Both the position numbers and the translations under genes were made by a program. Positions 1 through 7,335 of a DNA stretch of 17,583 nucleotides are shown piece after piece. Origin of the DNA: Betaproteobacteria bacterium UBA2592 (GTDB taxonomy: Bacteria > Pseudomonadota > Gammaproteobacteria > Burkholderiales > Rhodocyclaceae); assembly GCA_002340095.1 (NCBI GenBank), contig DDKS01000054.1, positions 1 through 17,583 on the forward strand, written 5' to 3'. The notes under the pieces were generated by a model that was not told the DNA's origin, searched no databases, and saw only the letters and a program-made list of their open reading frames with translations. Every line of letters begins with the position of its first letter. Position 1 is the first letter of the stretch.

Positions 1-21
1 ATTTATTTTGTAAACACCCTC

Positions 22-1638
22 TTAGTCCCCCCGCCGGTAAAGGCGGAAGCTTTCCTTGCGATCTCCCGGGCGGCTGCCTTCCCAGACGCGTACCCATCCG
101 GTCCCGGCCGGCTGCAGCGTGGCCCGGGAACTGCCCTGCACCAGCTGCCAGCGGCAGTGGGTGTCACCCTGGGGGTTGAGGGGATGGAAGCGCAGGCGTT
201 CGAAGTAGGCGAAAGAAGCCCGCTGGGCATCCCCCAGATTGCGGGCGGCGATGCAGCCATGTCCCTGGGGCAAGTGTCGGGCCAGACTGGCGGCGAGCTG
301 GCGGTAGCTCTTGCCGTAATCGATCCAGGGGAGCCACAGGGAAACGGCAAGCAGCCAGATGGTCGCCAGGCCGGCGCTCCAGCGGGTCAGGCAGCGGTAG
401 GGGGAACGGGGCAGGGAGAACAGCCAGATCCACCACAGGCTTACCACCAGGGCCAGGATGAAGTAGAAGGGGTCGAAGCGCCCTTCGAACCCCGGCTCCA
501 GGGCCACGGCCCGCCGGGCGAGCCGCTCCGGCCACCCGAACACCATGGCGGACCAGCCAATCCAGAGCAGCAGGGCGAATACGGTGAAGGCCATGCCGGA
601 AAACCAGTCGAAGGCATTGGCGGCACCCCGGCGCAGGTTGAGGACGCCCGGGGTAGCCAGCAGGGCGAGGGGCGGCAGCAGCAGGATGGCGGTGGTTTCC
701 CTGGCCGGCAGACAGGCTGGAAGGGCGACCAGCAGCGCGAGGAAGCCCCCCAGGGGGAGCAGGATGTCCGGTTCGCGCCAGTTGTGGCGCCGCAGCCACA
801 GGCTCCAGCCGGCCAGGGGCAGCAGCGGCCAGGAGAACCAGGGCAAAAGGTCGAGCAAGGTGAGCAGATCCTCCAGGTAGGCGGGGCTCTGGACGAGCAG
901 CAGTCCCTCCTTCTGCAGCCATGCACCCAGCCACAGGGGTGCCATGGAGGCCAGGAGCAGCCAGATCCCCGTGAGCAGGATGGCGGCTCCCAGGGCTCCT
1001 GCCCCCAGGGACAGCAGGGTCTGGCGGCGTTCCGGCAGCATGGCGCAGGGGACGGCCTGGGTCAGGAGCAGGAGCAGCAGCCCCGGCAGGCCCTGTCCCA
1101 GGCCGGCCAGGCTCAGGGCGGCGGCCAGCAGCAGGGCGGCCGCCAGGGGCTTGCGCCGCAGCAGGGTCCAGGCCAGCAGGACGAGGCTGACGGCGGTAAG
1201 CAGCACCAGCATGGGCTGGGCTTCGTGGGCCCGGACCAGCAGGCCAAAGCTGCCTGCCAGCAGCAGGGGCGTGGCAGCAGCGCTGTGCTGCCCGTAGAGT
1301 TCCCGGCCGGCGTAATAGAGGGCGGTCAGGCTCAGGGCGGTCCACAGACCGCTGGCCAGGCGCAGGGCGTCATGCAGGGGCAGCAGCCAGTTGAAGAGTT
1401 GGCCTGTGAGGGCGGCGCTCCAGTAGTAGAGGGGCGCGGCCAGAAAGGGCTGTCCGGCCATGGAAAGCCCCAGGCCGTGACCCGGGTCGAGGAAGTCCCG
1501 GGCCACGGCCAGGTGGATGACATCCTCGTTTTTCCACGGGTCGTGGCCGAACAGGCCGGCCAGGACGTAGAAGGCAAGCAGGCCCGCCAGGGTCCAGCCC
1601 GTGGGGGGGAGGTTCAGGGGGCGGGGCAGGGCGCGCAT
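22..1638 (-). CDS. ArnT/PMT-like GT-C membrane glycosyltransferase
   Basis: Predicted 538-aa polytopic inner-membrane protein of the GT-C superfamily (dolichyl-phosphate mannosyltransferase/ArnT type), which moves a sugar from a polyprenyl-phosphate carrier onto a lipid or protein acceptor on the periplasmic side. What I see: an N-terminal membrane segment (about residues 14-32), then the first periplasmic loop with the acidic pair E38-D39 in the context HDPWKNEDV, where this family keeps catalytic acidic residues. About ten further Leu/Trp-rich hydrophobic segments follow to about residue 440, then a soluble C-terminal domain of about 100 residues. The ATG at 1638 lies just beyond the rpmE terminator hairpin and has no good Shine-Dalgarno, so the start is uncertain. 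Acceptor and donor sugar cannot be told from sequence; lipid A modification with aminoarabinose is only one possibility. Confidence 0.8.
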   Translation of the reverse strand: MRALPRPLNLPPTGWTLAGLLAFYVLAGLFGHDPWKNEDVIHLAVARDFLDPGHGLGLSMAGQPFLAAPLYYWSAALTGQLFNWLLPLHDALRLASGLWTALSLTALYYAGRELYGQHSAAATPLLLAGSFGLLVRAHEAQPMLVLLTAVSLVLLAWTLLRRKPLAAALLLAAALSLAGLGQGLPGLLLLLLTQAVPCAMLPERRQTLLSLGAGALGAAILLTGIWLLLASMAPLWLGAWLQKEGLLLVQSPAYLEDLLTLLDLLPWFSWPLLPLAGWSLWLRRHNWREPDILLPLGGFLALLVALPACLPARETTAILLLPPLALLATPGVLNLRRGAANAFDWFSGMAFTVFALLLWIGWSAMVFGWPERLARRAVALEPGFEGRFDPFYFILALVVSLWWIWLFSLPRSPYRCLTRWSAGLATIWLLAVSLWLPWIDYGKSYRQLAASLARHLPQGHGCIAARNLGDAQRASFAYFERLRFHPLNPQGDTHCRWQLVQGSSRATLQPAGTGWVRVWEGSRPGDRKESFRLYRRGD

Positions 1639-1651
1639 GGGGTGAAAAGCA

Positions 1652-1678
1652 AAAAAGGCAGCCGTGGGCTGCCTTTTT
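1652..1678 (-). terminator. Intrinsic terminator after rpmE (bidirectional shape)
   Basis: A 12-bp perfect stem (1652-1663 with 1667-1678; arms AAAAAGGCAGCC and GGCTGCCTTTTT) closes on a 3-nt GTG loop. On the minus strand it lies 19-45 nt after the rpmE stop, and the stem ends in a U run, as expected of a Rho-independent terminator. The A/T arms also give it the shape of a terminator on the plus strand. It separates rpmE from the glycosyltransferase gene, which begins 14 nt further on. Confidence 0.9.
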
Positions 1679-1696
1679 CCGAGGCGAAACGCGGGT

Positions 1697-1912
1697 TCAG
1701 GCAGACTTGCGCAGGGCGCCGAACTTCTGGTTGAACTTCTCGACGCGGCCGGCGGTGTCCACGATCTTCTGCTTGCCCGTGTAGAAGGGATGGCAGGAGG
1801 AGCAGACTTCCACGTGCAGGGCCTTCTTCATGGTGGAGCGGGTGGTGAAGGTGTTGCCGCAGGAGCAGGTCACCTGGATTTCTTCGTAAGCGGGATGAAT
1901 GCCGGTCTTCAT
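1697..1912 (-). CDS. rpmE: 50S ribosomal protein L31 (zinc-binding, C+ type)
   Basis: Component of the large ribosomal subunit that bridges it to the small-subunit head. The 71-aa length and the opening MKTGIHPAY are typical of L31. Four cysteines at C16, C18, C37 and C40 form the CxC...CxxC zinc site, so this is the zinc-containing C+ form rather than the cysteine-less form made under zinc limitation. The start ATG at 1912 is preceded by AAGGAT at good spacing. The gene sits directly downstream of rho on the same strand, an arrangement common in betaproteobacteria, with 105 bp between them that hold a leader hairpin, so it may have its own promoter. Confidence 0.97.
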   Translation of the reverse strand: MKTGIHPAYEEIQVTCSCGNTFTTRSTMKKALHVEVCSSCHPFYTGKQKIVDTAGRVEKFNQKFGALRKSA

Positions 1913-1934
1913 GTTTCGTATCCTTGAAATGAGC

Positions 1935-1955
1935 GGCTGGCGGTATTGGCCAGCC
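1935..1955 (-). promoter_or_regulatory. Hairpin in the rpmE 5' leader
   Basis: A perfect 7-bp stem (GGCTGGC, 1935-1941, with GCCAGCC, 1949-1955) with a 7-nt loop lies 23 nt upstream of the rpmE start and close to its Shine-Dalgarno. L31 genes of several bacterial groups carry structured leaders thought to bind L31 itself. This hairpin is a candidate for such an autoregulatory site, but I cannot match it to a known consensus from sequence alone. Confidence 0.4.
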
Positions 1956-2017
1956 TTTAAAGCGCGTGATTATCCTTGAAAAGGAGTCGGGACGCAAAAA
2001 AATCTTGCATCCCCGCT

Positions 2018-3277
2018 TCAGCCACGGCGCATGGCGTCGAAGAATTCGCCGTTGCTCTTGGTGGACTTGATCTTGTCGAGCAGGAATTCCATCGCCTCCA
2101 GATCGTCCATGGGATAGAGCAGCTTGCGCAGCACCCACATCTTCTGCAGCACGTCGGGCTTTAGCAGCAGTTCCTCGCGGCGGGTGCCGGAGCGGTTCAC
2201 GTTGATGGCCGGGTACATGCGCTTTTCCGCCATACGCCGGTCCAGGTGGATTTCCATGTTGCCGGTGCCCTTGAATTCCTCGTAGATCACGTCATCCATG
2301 CGCGATCCGGTTTCCACCAGGGCGGTGGCGATGATGGTGAGCGACCCCCCTTCTTCAATGTTGCGGGCGGCACCGAAGAAACGTTTGGGTTTCTGCAGGG
2401 CGTTGGCGTCCACGCCGCCCGTCAGCACCTTGCCGGAGGCCGGCTGCACGGTGTTGTAGGCCCGGGCCAGGCGGGTGATGGAATCGAGCAGGATGATCAC
2501 GTCCTTCTTCATTTCCACGAGGCGCTTGGCCTTCTCGATCACCATTTCGGCCACCTGTACGTGGCGGGTGGCGGGTTCGTCGAAGGTGGAGGCCACCACT
2601 TCACCGCGTACGGTGCGGGTCATTTCCGTCACTTCCTCGGGGCGCTCGTCGATGAGCAGCACGATCAGCACGGCTTCCGGGTGATTGGCGGTGAGGGCGT
2701 GGGCGATGTGCTGCAACATCACGGTCTTGCCGGACTTGGGGGGAGCCACCAGCAGGGCGCGCTGGCCGGCGCCGATGGGGGCGATCATGTCGATCACCCG
2801 GCTGGTGATGTTCTCCTCGGCCCGGATGTCCCGTTCGAGCTGCAGATGCCGCGTGGGATGCAGCGGCGTCAGGTTCTCGAACATCAGCTTGTTCTTGGTG
2901 ACTTCCGGCGGGGCACCGTTGATCTTGTCCAGCTTGGTCAGGGCGAAGTAGCGCTCCCCGTCCTTGGGGGTGCGGATCTCGCCCTCGATGGAGTCGCCGG
3001 TACGCAGGTTGAAGCGGCGGATCTGGGAGGGAGAAACGTAGATATCGTCGGTACCGGCCAGGTAGGAGGATTCCGGAGAGCGGAGGAATCCGAAGCCGTC
3101 GGAGAGGATTTCCAGGGTGCCATCGCCGAAGATGGCCTCGCCCTTTTTGCCCTGGGCCTTCAGCAGGGCAAAGATCAGTTCGTGCTTGCGGAAGCGGTTG
3201 GCTCCTTCGATGTTGAAGCCGGCGGCCATTTCAACCAGCTCACTGACGTGGAGCTTCTTGAGTTCGGAAAGATGCAT
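2018..3277 (-). CDS. rho: Transcription termination factor Rho
   Basis: Hexameric RNA-dependent ATPase/helicase that ends transcription at C-rich, unstructured RNA sites. It is 419 aa, the same length as E. coli Rho. In order: the N-terminal Rho helix bundle (MHLSELKKLHVSEL), the cold-shock-like RNA-binding domain (about residues 50-125, with GFGFLR and YVSPSQIRRF), and a RecA-type ATPase domain with Walker A APPKSGKT at 178-185, Walker B ending in D265 (VIILLDSITR), the Q-loop and the arginine-finger region near ALVETGSRMDD. No residue looks altered. The gene lies 129 bp downstream of trxA and upstream of rpmE, as in many proteobacteria. Rho usually attenuates its own leader, and the long untranslated stretch before the start would allow this. 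Confidence 0.98.
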   Translation of the reverse strand: MHLSELKKLHVSELVEMAAGFNIEGANRFRKHELIFALLKAQGKKGEAIFGDGTLEILSDGFGFLRSPESSYLAGTDDIYVSPSQIRRFNLRTGDSIEGEIRTPKDGERYFALTKLDKINGAPPEVTKNKLMFENLTPLHPTRHLQLERDIRAEENITSRVIDMIAPIGAGQRALLVAPPKSGKTVMLQHIAHALTANHPEAVLIVLLIDERPEEVTEMTRTVRGEVVASTFDEPATRHVQVAEMVIEKAKRLVEMKKDVIILLDSITRLARAYNTVQPASGKVLTGGVDANALQKPKRFFGAARNIEEGGSLTIIATALVETGSRMDDVIYEEFKGTGNMEIHLDRRMAEKRMYPAINVNRSGTRREELLLKPDVLQKMWVLRKLLYPMDDLEAMEFLLDKIKSTKSNGEFFDAMRRG

Positions 3278-3360
3278 GGATGTTGAGACGGTGAAAAGGG
3301 ATGGGGCGCCGGATGCGCCGGGAGAGGTTTTTTGCGTGGCTGGAGGGATGCTGCTGGACG

Positions 3361-3392
3361 GGGCCTGAATCGCGAGGTGCGGATTCAGGCCC
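3361..3392 (-). promoter_or_regulatory. Long hairpin between trxA and rho
   Basis: A perfect 11-bp inverted repeat (GGGCCTGAATC at 3361-3371 and GATTCAGGCCC at 3382-3392) with a 10-nt loop starts 15 nt after the trxA stop. No U run follows on the minus strand, so it is not a classical intrinsic terminator. It may stabilise the 3' end of trxA mRNA, or belong to the rho leader where attenuation takes place. Confidence 0.5.
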
Positions 3393-3406
3393 GAAGGGTA
3401 GGGGAA

Positions 3407-3733
3407 TTACAGGCTGCTGTCAATGAAGGCGGTCAGCTGGGACTTGGACAGGGCGCCGACCTTGGTGGCTTCCACGTTGCCGTTCTTGAAGATCATCAAG
3501 GTGGGGATGCCGCGGATGCCGAACTTGGCGGGGGTGGCCTGGTTCTCGTCGATGTTGAGCTTGGCCACCTTCAGCTTGCCGGCATATTCGGCGGCCACTT
3601 CGTCGAGGATGGGGGCGATCATCTTGCAGGGGCCACACCATTCGGCCCAGTAATCCACCAGTACCGGCTGCTGGGACTGCAGCACTTCGGTTTCAAAGGT
3701 GTCGTCGGTTACGTAGTGGATATGCTCGCTCAT
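3407..3733 (-). CDS. trxA: Thioredoxin 1
   Basis: Small cytoplasmic disulfide reductase that supplies electrons to ribonucleotide reductase, methionine sulfoxide reductase and many other targets, recycled by thioredoxin reductase. The 108-aa length matches the family. The active site WCGPCK places the redox cysteines at C33 and C36; D27 (buried acid) and the cis-proline P77 in GIPT are also in place. The ATG at 3733 follows a clear AAGAGGA Shine-Dalgarno. The gene heads the trxA-rho-rpmE cluster and is divergent from the CBS-domain gene, with 191 bp between the two starts for promoters. Confidence 0.97.
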   Translation of the reverse strand: MSEHIHYVTDDTFETEVLQSQQPVLVDYWAEWCGPCKMIAPILDEVAAEYAGKLKVAKLNIDENQATPAKFGIRGIPTLMIFKNGNVEATKVGALSKSQLTAFIDSSL

Positions 3734-3924
3734 GGAATCCTCTTGCTGTTGTGCGGGGTCATGGACCGGGCGGGAAGCACCCGGGGCAGTCGGCTAATCG
3801 TAACCAAAAAGGGCGGTCATGGGAAGGCGTGGGAGCGGTCCGGCATGGCTTTTCCTAATTCGGCAGATGCTCTACCATGCCTCGGGATTTTGATCACATT
3901 CACGATTTTCGAGAGGGGGCTAGC

Positions 3925-4374
3925 ATGCAGGTAAGGGAAATTCTGCGCGTCAAGGGGTCATCCCTGTACACGGCCAGCAGCGAACAGTCGCTTGCCAGCG
4001 CCGTTGATCTGATGGCCAGGCTCGATGTGGGCTCCCTGGTGGTGATGGAGGGAGGGAAGATGGCCGGTATGCTGACGTTCCGCGAGGTGCTGGCGGCCAT
4101 TTCCGCCCATGGTGGTGCCACTGGCGATGCGAAGGTGGGCGACGTGATGGTCAGGGACCCGGTGACCGTGGCGCCGACGGTCGAAGCCAACGAACTGCGC
4201 CGCCTGATGATCGAGAAGCACATGCGTTACCTGCCGGTCACCGATGGGGAGCAACTGCTGGGTGTCATCTCCTTCCTGGATGTGGCCAAGGCGGTGCTGG
4301 AAGAGCAGAGCTTCGAGAACAGGATGCTCAAGAACTACATCAAGAATTGGCCTGAGGGTACGGCCAGCGCCTGA
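3925..4374 (+). CDS. Twin CBS-domain protein
   Basis: A 149-aa cytoplasmic protein made almost wholly of a CBS pair (Bateman module): CBS1 about residues 1-62 (MQVREILRVKG...GMLTFREVLAAI) and CBS2 about residues 68-132 (KVGDVMVRDPVTVAP...GVISFLDVAKAVLEE), with a short helical tail. Such modules bind adenosyl nucleotides such as AMP, ATP or SAM and often act as energy sensors, but the partner of stand-alone versions is usually unknown. I chose the ATG at 3925 because GAGAGGGGG lies just upstream; the open frame extends upstream to 3877 without family similarity. No effector domain is fused. Confidence 0.88.
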   Translation: MQVREILRVKGSSLYTASSEQSLASAVDLMARLDVGSLVVMEGGKMAGMLTFREVLAAISAHGGATGDAKVGDVMVRDPVTVAPTVEANELRRLMIEKHMRYLPVTDGEQLLGVISFLDVAKAVLEEQSFENRMLKNYIKNWPEGTASA

Positions 4375-4502
4375 GGCCGCAGCATGCACCCCCGGGTGCC
4401 GGCCAGGGCTTCAGCATGGGGCGAGGGGCTGGGGGAATTCCCCGCTGCCCCCGGGGAAAAAGATGGTGGGACAGAACTGGCCCGCCTTCGAGGAGCGGGT
4501 CG

Positions 4503-5231
4503 TCAGTGGATGCCGGGCCTGCTATGCCCAGGCACCCCGGGGAGCGTGACCGAACGATGCGCTGCAGATTGGCTGAGCCGGATCGGGTTGCTGGTGACGC
4601 CGGAATGGCCGGAGGGGGTACGGTTTCCCTGGGGGATGCGGGCCACGTCGAGGAGTTCCTTGACCACGCCCATGGCATTGACCAGGGGAATCCGGGCTTC
4701 GGCAGCGATGCAGAGCATACCCAGCCCGGCGGAATCCATGCCCTTGCACTGGCTCAGGTCGATGGCGGCGAGGGTGCCGCTCCGCACCAGGTGCAGGAAA
4801 TCCCGGCTCAGTACGAGGGAGAGATGGCCGATCACGTTCAGGATCACGTCGTTGCCCTGGCGTTTCAGGTTGATGCCCCCGGTCTTGGGGTCTTGTACCA
4901 CTTCCTCCAGGGTTTCCCGGAGGGGGGCTGTATCCGAGAAATCGGTATGCAGGGCGATGCCGACGCTGATGCCGCCGCTGCGGGGCACCATGTGAGTGAT
5001 CTTGCCGTTCCATTTGCGGCTGCCGCCTTCCGTGTGCAGCATGCCTTGAAGCCGCTCCCCCGGCTTGAGGTGGGCACAGCAGGCTTCTGGCAGCAGGACC
5101 TTGAAACCCCGGCTGGATACGTCCTCGACCTGGCCGCGCACCTCGACGTGCCCGTGCGAGGGGGTGCCGTGAATGGATGCGGACAGGGGGGTTCCAGGAT
5201 GGAAGCGGATTTGTTGACGCCGTTCCAGCAT
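4503..5231 (-). CDS. PilZ-STAS two-domain signalling protein
   Basis: A 242-aa cytoplasmic protein with two regulatory domains. Residues 1-100 look like PilZ, a c-di-GMP receptor: the arginine motif RRQQIR (R5 and R9) is followed by DVSSRG (D37-x-S39-x-x-G42), the two ligand-binding elements. Residues about 115-205 form a STAS domain, as in anti-sigma-factor antagonists: AIDLSQCKGMDSAGLGML puts a potential phospho-serine at S167. The last 35 residues are polar and look disordered. The start ATG at 5231 has GGAGA upstream. Known families suggest that c-di-GMP binding could control a partner-switching interaction. No cognate kinase, phosphatase or sigma factor is adjacent, so partners are unknown. 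PilZ assignment is firm on motifs; the STAS assignment is probable. Confidence 0.8.
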   Translation of the reverse strand: MLERRQQIRFHPGTPLSASIHGTPSHGHVEVRGQVEDVSSRGFKVLLPEACCAHLKPGERLQGMLHTEGGSRKWNGKITHMVPRSGGISVGIALHTDFSDTAPLRETLEEVVQDPKTGGINLKRQGNDVILNVIGHLSLVLSRDFLHLVRSGTLAAIDLSQCKGMDSAGLGMLCIAAEARIPLVNAMGVVKELLDVARIPQGNRTPSGHSGVTSNPIRLSQSAAHRSVTLPGVPGHSRPGIH

Positions 5232-5702
5232 GAGAGTCTCCGTCGATTTTATCTGTTATCCGAAACCATGATTTTAGAATATTGTTGGCGGCTTGCGTGA
5301 TGAATTCGTTACGAATTTTTCCCTGTTGCTGCCCGTCGCAGGAGCTGGAGCGGGAAAGTGATGGTGCCCCCGTCCGGCGGCCCCTGACGGCGGATTTACC
5401 CTGGAGGACGGCCCGGTCGCATCGCCACATTCGGCGGGTTGTACGTGCCCCAGAACCCAAAAGCGCAGTTTCAAGGGTACCGTCAGCCTGCACATGGCTC
5501 TGGGCAGTTTCCTCAATGTTCCGGCGGTACGCGCCTTGTTGCAGGTGAGACCGGAAAAGGTGGGCGGCATTTCCTTCCGGCCGGCTCCGGCCGTCGGGCC
5601 GCCCTGAAACCCGGGGCCCCCCGGGGCCTGTGGTAAACTCGCCGACCCTGCCAGCACGGCTGGCTCCAGGCTGATCTCCAACTTTTCTCAGGGCTTCGCA
5701 CC
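5232..5702. other. 471-bp intergenic region, no recognisable gene
   Basis: This gap lies between the divergent PilZ-STAS gene and aroC. The first 60 bp are AT-rich and hold the PilZ-STAS promoter region (TAAAAT-like elements on the minus strand). The middle (about 5340-5560) has short open frames on both strands, but none starts with a convincing ribosome site or resembles a family I know. The stretch 5560-5630 is very GC-rich with overlapping inverted and direct repeats (CCGGCCGG and CCCGGGGCC types). A small RNA or long 5' leader is possible but unsupported. Confidence 0.5.
5631..5639 (+). promoter_or_regulatory. Putative extended -10 of aroC
   Basis: TGGTAAACT reads as an extended -10 (TG, one base, TAAACT at 5634-5639), 64 bp upstream of the aroC start. 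No good -35 is seen, which extended -10 promoters can tolerate. The assignment rests on sequence pattern only. Confidence 0.4.
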
Positions 5703-6815
5703 ATGTCCGGCAATACCTTCGGCACCCTTTTTACCGTCACCTCCTTCGGCGAATCCCACGGCCCGGCCATCGGCTGCGTGGTGGATGGCTGCCCGCCGGG
5801 ACTGGCGATCAGCGAGGCGGACATCCAGGCGGAACTGGACCGGCGCAAGCCCGGCACTTCCCGCCATGTGACCCAGCGCCGGGAGCCGGATACCGTGGAG
5901 ATCCTCTCCGGTGTGTTTGAAGGCCGGACCACGGGTACCCCCATCGCGCTCTTGATCCGCAACCAGGACCAGCGCAGCAAGGATTACGGCAACATTGCCA
6001 GCACCTTCCGTCCCGGTCATGCGGACTATGCCTATACCCAGAAATACGGTTTCCGCGACTACCGGGGCGGTGGCCGTTCCAGCGCCCGGGAAACTGCGGT
6101 GCGGGTGGCGGCCGGGGCCATTGCCCGGAAGTGGCTGCAAGAGCGCTACGGGGTCACCATCCGGGGCTGGATGAGCGCCCTGGGGCCCATCGAGATTCCC
6201 TTCGTCAATGAAGCGGAAATCGATGCCAACCCCTTCTTTGCACCCAATGCCGACAAGGTGCCGGAACTGGAAATCTTCATGGATGCCCTGCGCAAGTCCG
6301 GGGATTCCATCGGCGCCAAGATCACCGTCACCGCCAAGGGGTTGCCCCCGGGCTGGGGCGAGCCGGTGTTTGATCGCCTGGATGCGGACATCGCCCACGC
6401 CATGATGGGCATCAACGCGGTGAAGGGGGTGGAAATCGGCGCCGGGTTTGACTGCGTGGCCCAGAAGGGTAGCGAGCACGGGGACGAGATGACGCCGGCC
6501 GGTTTCCTCTCCAATCATGCGGGCGGGGTGCTGGGCGGCATTTCCACCGGCCAGGACATCCGGGTGCACCTCGCCATCAAGCCCACCTCCAGCATCCGTC
6601 TGCCGCGCCGCTCCGTGGACCTGCAGGGCCGGCCTATGGAAGTGGCCACCGAAGGCCGTCACGATCCCTGTGTCGGCATCCGCGCCACTCCGATTGCCGA
6701 GGCCATGCTGGCCCTGGTGCTGATGGACCATGCCCTGAGGCACCGGGCCCAGTGCGGCGACGTGGTGCCGCCCCTGGCACCCATTCCGGCGGCGGCGCCG
6801 TCCGCCGCCGACTGA
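5703..6815 (+). CDS. aroC: Chorismate synthase
   Basis: Last step of the shikimate pathway: converts 5-enolpyruvylshikimate-3-phosphate to chorismate with reduced FMN, feeding aromatic amino acids, folate and quinones. It is 370 aa, usual for the family. Signature 1 is present near the N-terminus (GESHGPAIGCVVDGCPPG), the FMN/substrate-binding arginine region RGGGRSSARET follows, and signature 3 (GRHDPCVGIRATPIAEAM) is near the C-terminus. The last 25 residues are Pro/Ala-rich and not conserved. The ATG at 5703 fits the family start; its Shine-Dalgarno (CAGGG) is modest. It appears to be transcribed on its own. Confidence 0.98.
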   Translation: MSGNTFGTLFTVTSFGESHGPAIGCVVDGCPPGLAISEADIQAELDRRKPGTSRHVTQRREPDTVEILSGVFEGRTTGTPIALLIRNQDQRSKDYGNIASTFRPGHADYAYTQKYGFRDYRGGGRSSARETAVRVAAGAIARKWLQERYGVTIRGWMSALGPIEIPFVNEAEIDANPFFAPNADKVPELEIFMDALRKSGDSIGAKITVTAKGLPPGWGEPVFDRLDADIAHAMMGINAVKGVEIGAGFDCVAQKGSEHGDEMTPAGFLSNHAGGVLGGISTGQDIRVHLAIKPTSSIRLPRRSVDLQGRPMEVATEGRHDPCVGIRATPIAEAMLALVLMDHALRHRAQCGDVVPPLAPIPAAAPSAAD

Positions 6816-6841
6816 GGCGCACGCACTGTTGCGGTGCAAGA

Positions 6842-6870
6842 TCGACCCGCCCCGGGGCGAGGCATATACT
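6842..6870 (+). promoter_or_regulatory. Sigma-70 type promoter of the DUF465 gene
   Basis: TCGACC (6842-6847, four of six matches to the -35 consensus) and TATACT (6865-6870, five of six to the -10) are separated by 17 bp, and the start codon lies 34 bp after the -10. This is the best promoter match in the window, and it means the small gene need not depend on aroC transcription. Confidence 0.55.
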
Positions 6871-6904
6871 GGGGGCGTCATTCATCGAAAGAAAGGCAAG
6901 ACCC

Positions 6905-7156
6905 ATGCACGTCGAGCATCACGATCTGCACCACGAGTTCCCTGAAATGCGCGAGACCATCATCCGGCTCAAGGCAGAGGACGCCCATTTCGCCCGGCTC
7001 TTCGATGCCTACCATCAGTGCACCAACAAGGTGGAAGCCCTGGAGGGCAAGGATGTGCCGGTGGATGACTTCACCATGGAGGCAATGAAGAAGGAGCGCG
7101 TCCGTCTGAAGGACGAGCTGTACCGGATGCTGGTGGCTGCCCAGGCGGCAGCCTGA
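6905..7156 (+). CDS. DUF465/YdcH-family small protein
   Basis: An 83-aa charged, helical protein of the YdcH/DUF465 family; function is not known. The recognisable pattern is the N-terminal helix followed by FARLFDAYHQCTNKVEALE and the C-terminal KKERVRLKDELYRML, which together form a short helical hairpin. The ATG at 6905 is preceded by AAAGAAAGG. An in-frame extension upstream to 6752 runs into the end of aroC and is not credible. The gene has its own promoter-like sequence and an intrinsic terminator, so it forms a single-gene unit between aroC and the ZorA-like gene. Confidence 0.9.
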   Translation: MHVEHHDLHHEFPEMRETIIRLKAEDAHFARLFDAYHQCTNKVEALEGKDVPVDDFTMEAMKKERVRLKDELYRMLVAAQAAA

Positions 7157-7184
7157 ATTCCTCCTGAATTCCTGAAGGTTCTTG

Positions 7185-7212
7185 ACGGTCGGCTTGCGGG
7201 TCGGCCGTTTTT
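7185..7212 (+). terminator. Intrinsic terminator after the DUF465 gene
   Basis: ACGGTCG (7185-7191) pairs with CGGCCGT (7202-7208), with one G-U pair, around a 10-nt loop, followed by a run of T to 7212. It begins 29 nt after the DUF465 stop and insulates the downstream ZorA-like operon from upstream transcription. Confidence 0.75.
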
Positions 7213-7288
7213 CATGCCCGGGTCCGCCCCCGGTCCGGTCAGGGCGGCAGGCTGGCTGATGCCGCTCCGCTTGGGGCGCCGGACCCGT

Positions 7289-7294
7289 TAGAAT
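7289..7294 (+). promoter_or_regulatory. Putative -10 of the ZorA-like operon
   Basis: TAGAAT in the context GTTAGAATCGCCCC lies 42 bp upstream of the ZorA-like start and after the DUF465 terminator. I see no -35 at 16-18 bp spacing (TTGGGG at 7271 is too close), so the promoter is weak, activator-dependent or misread. Confidence 0.35.
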
Positions 7295-7335
7295 CGCCCC
7301 TTTGGCCCTCGGGCCGGTTTTCCTCGAAGCGGATT

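Noticed and set aside
157..1734. 525-aa Gln/Gly-rich open frame on the plus strand
   Set aside because: Antisense shadow of the glycosyltransferase gene, running across the terminator into rpmE; low-complexity translation of Leu-rich membrane codons.
2246..3286. 346-aa open frame antisense to rho
   Set aside because: Shadow of rho with His/Gly-rich low-complexity translation.
4432..4443. Palindrome GGGGAATTCCCC as a terminator of the CBS gene
   Set aside because: It has no loop and no U run; it reads as a chance palindrome in GC-rich sequence.
5274..5681. 135-aa minus-strand open frame in the gap before aroC
   Set aside because: No ribosome site, no family similarity, and it overlaps the putative aroC promoter.
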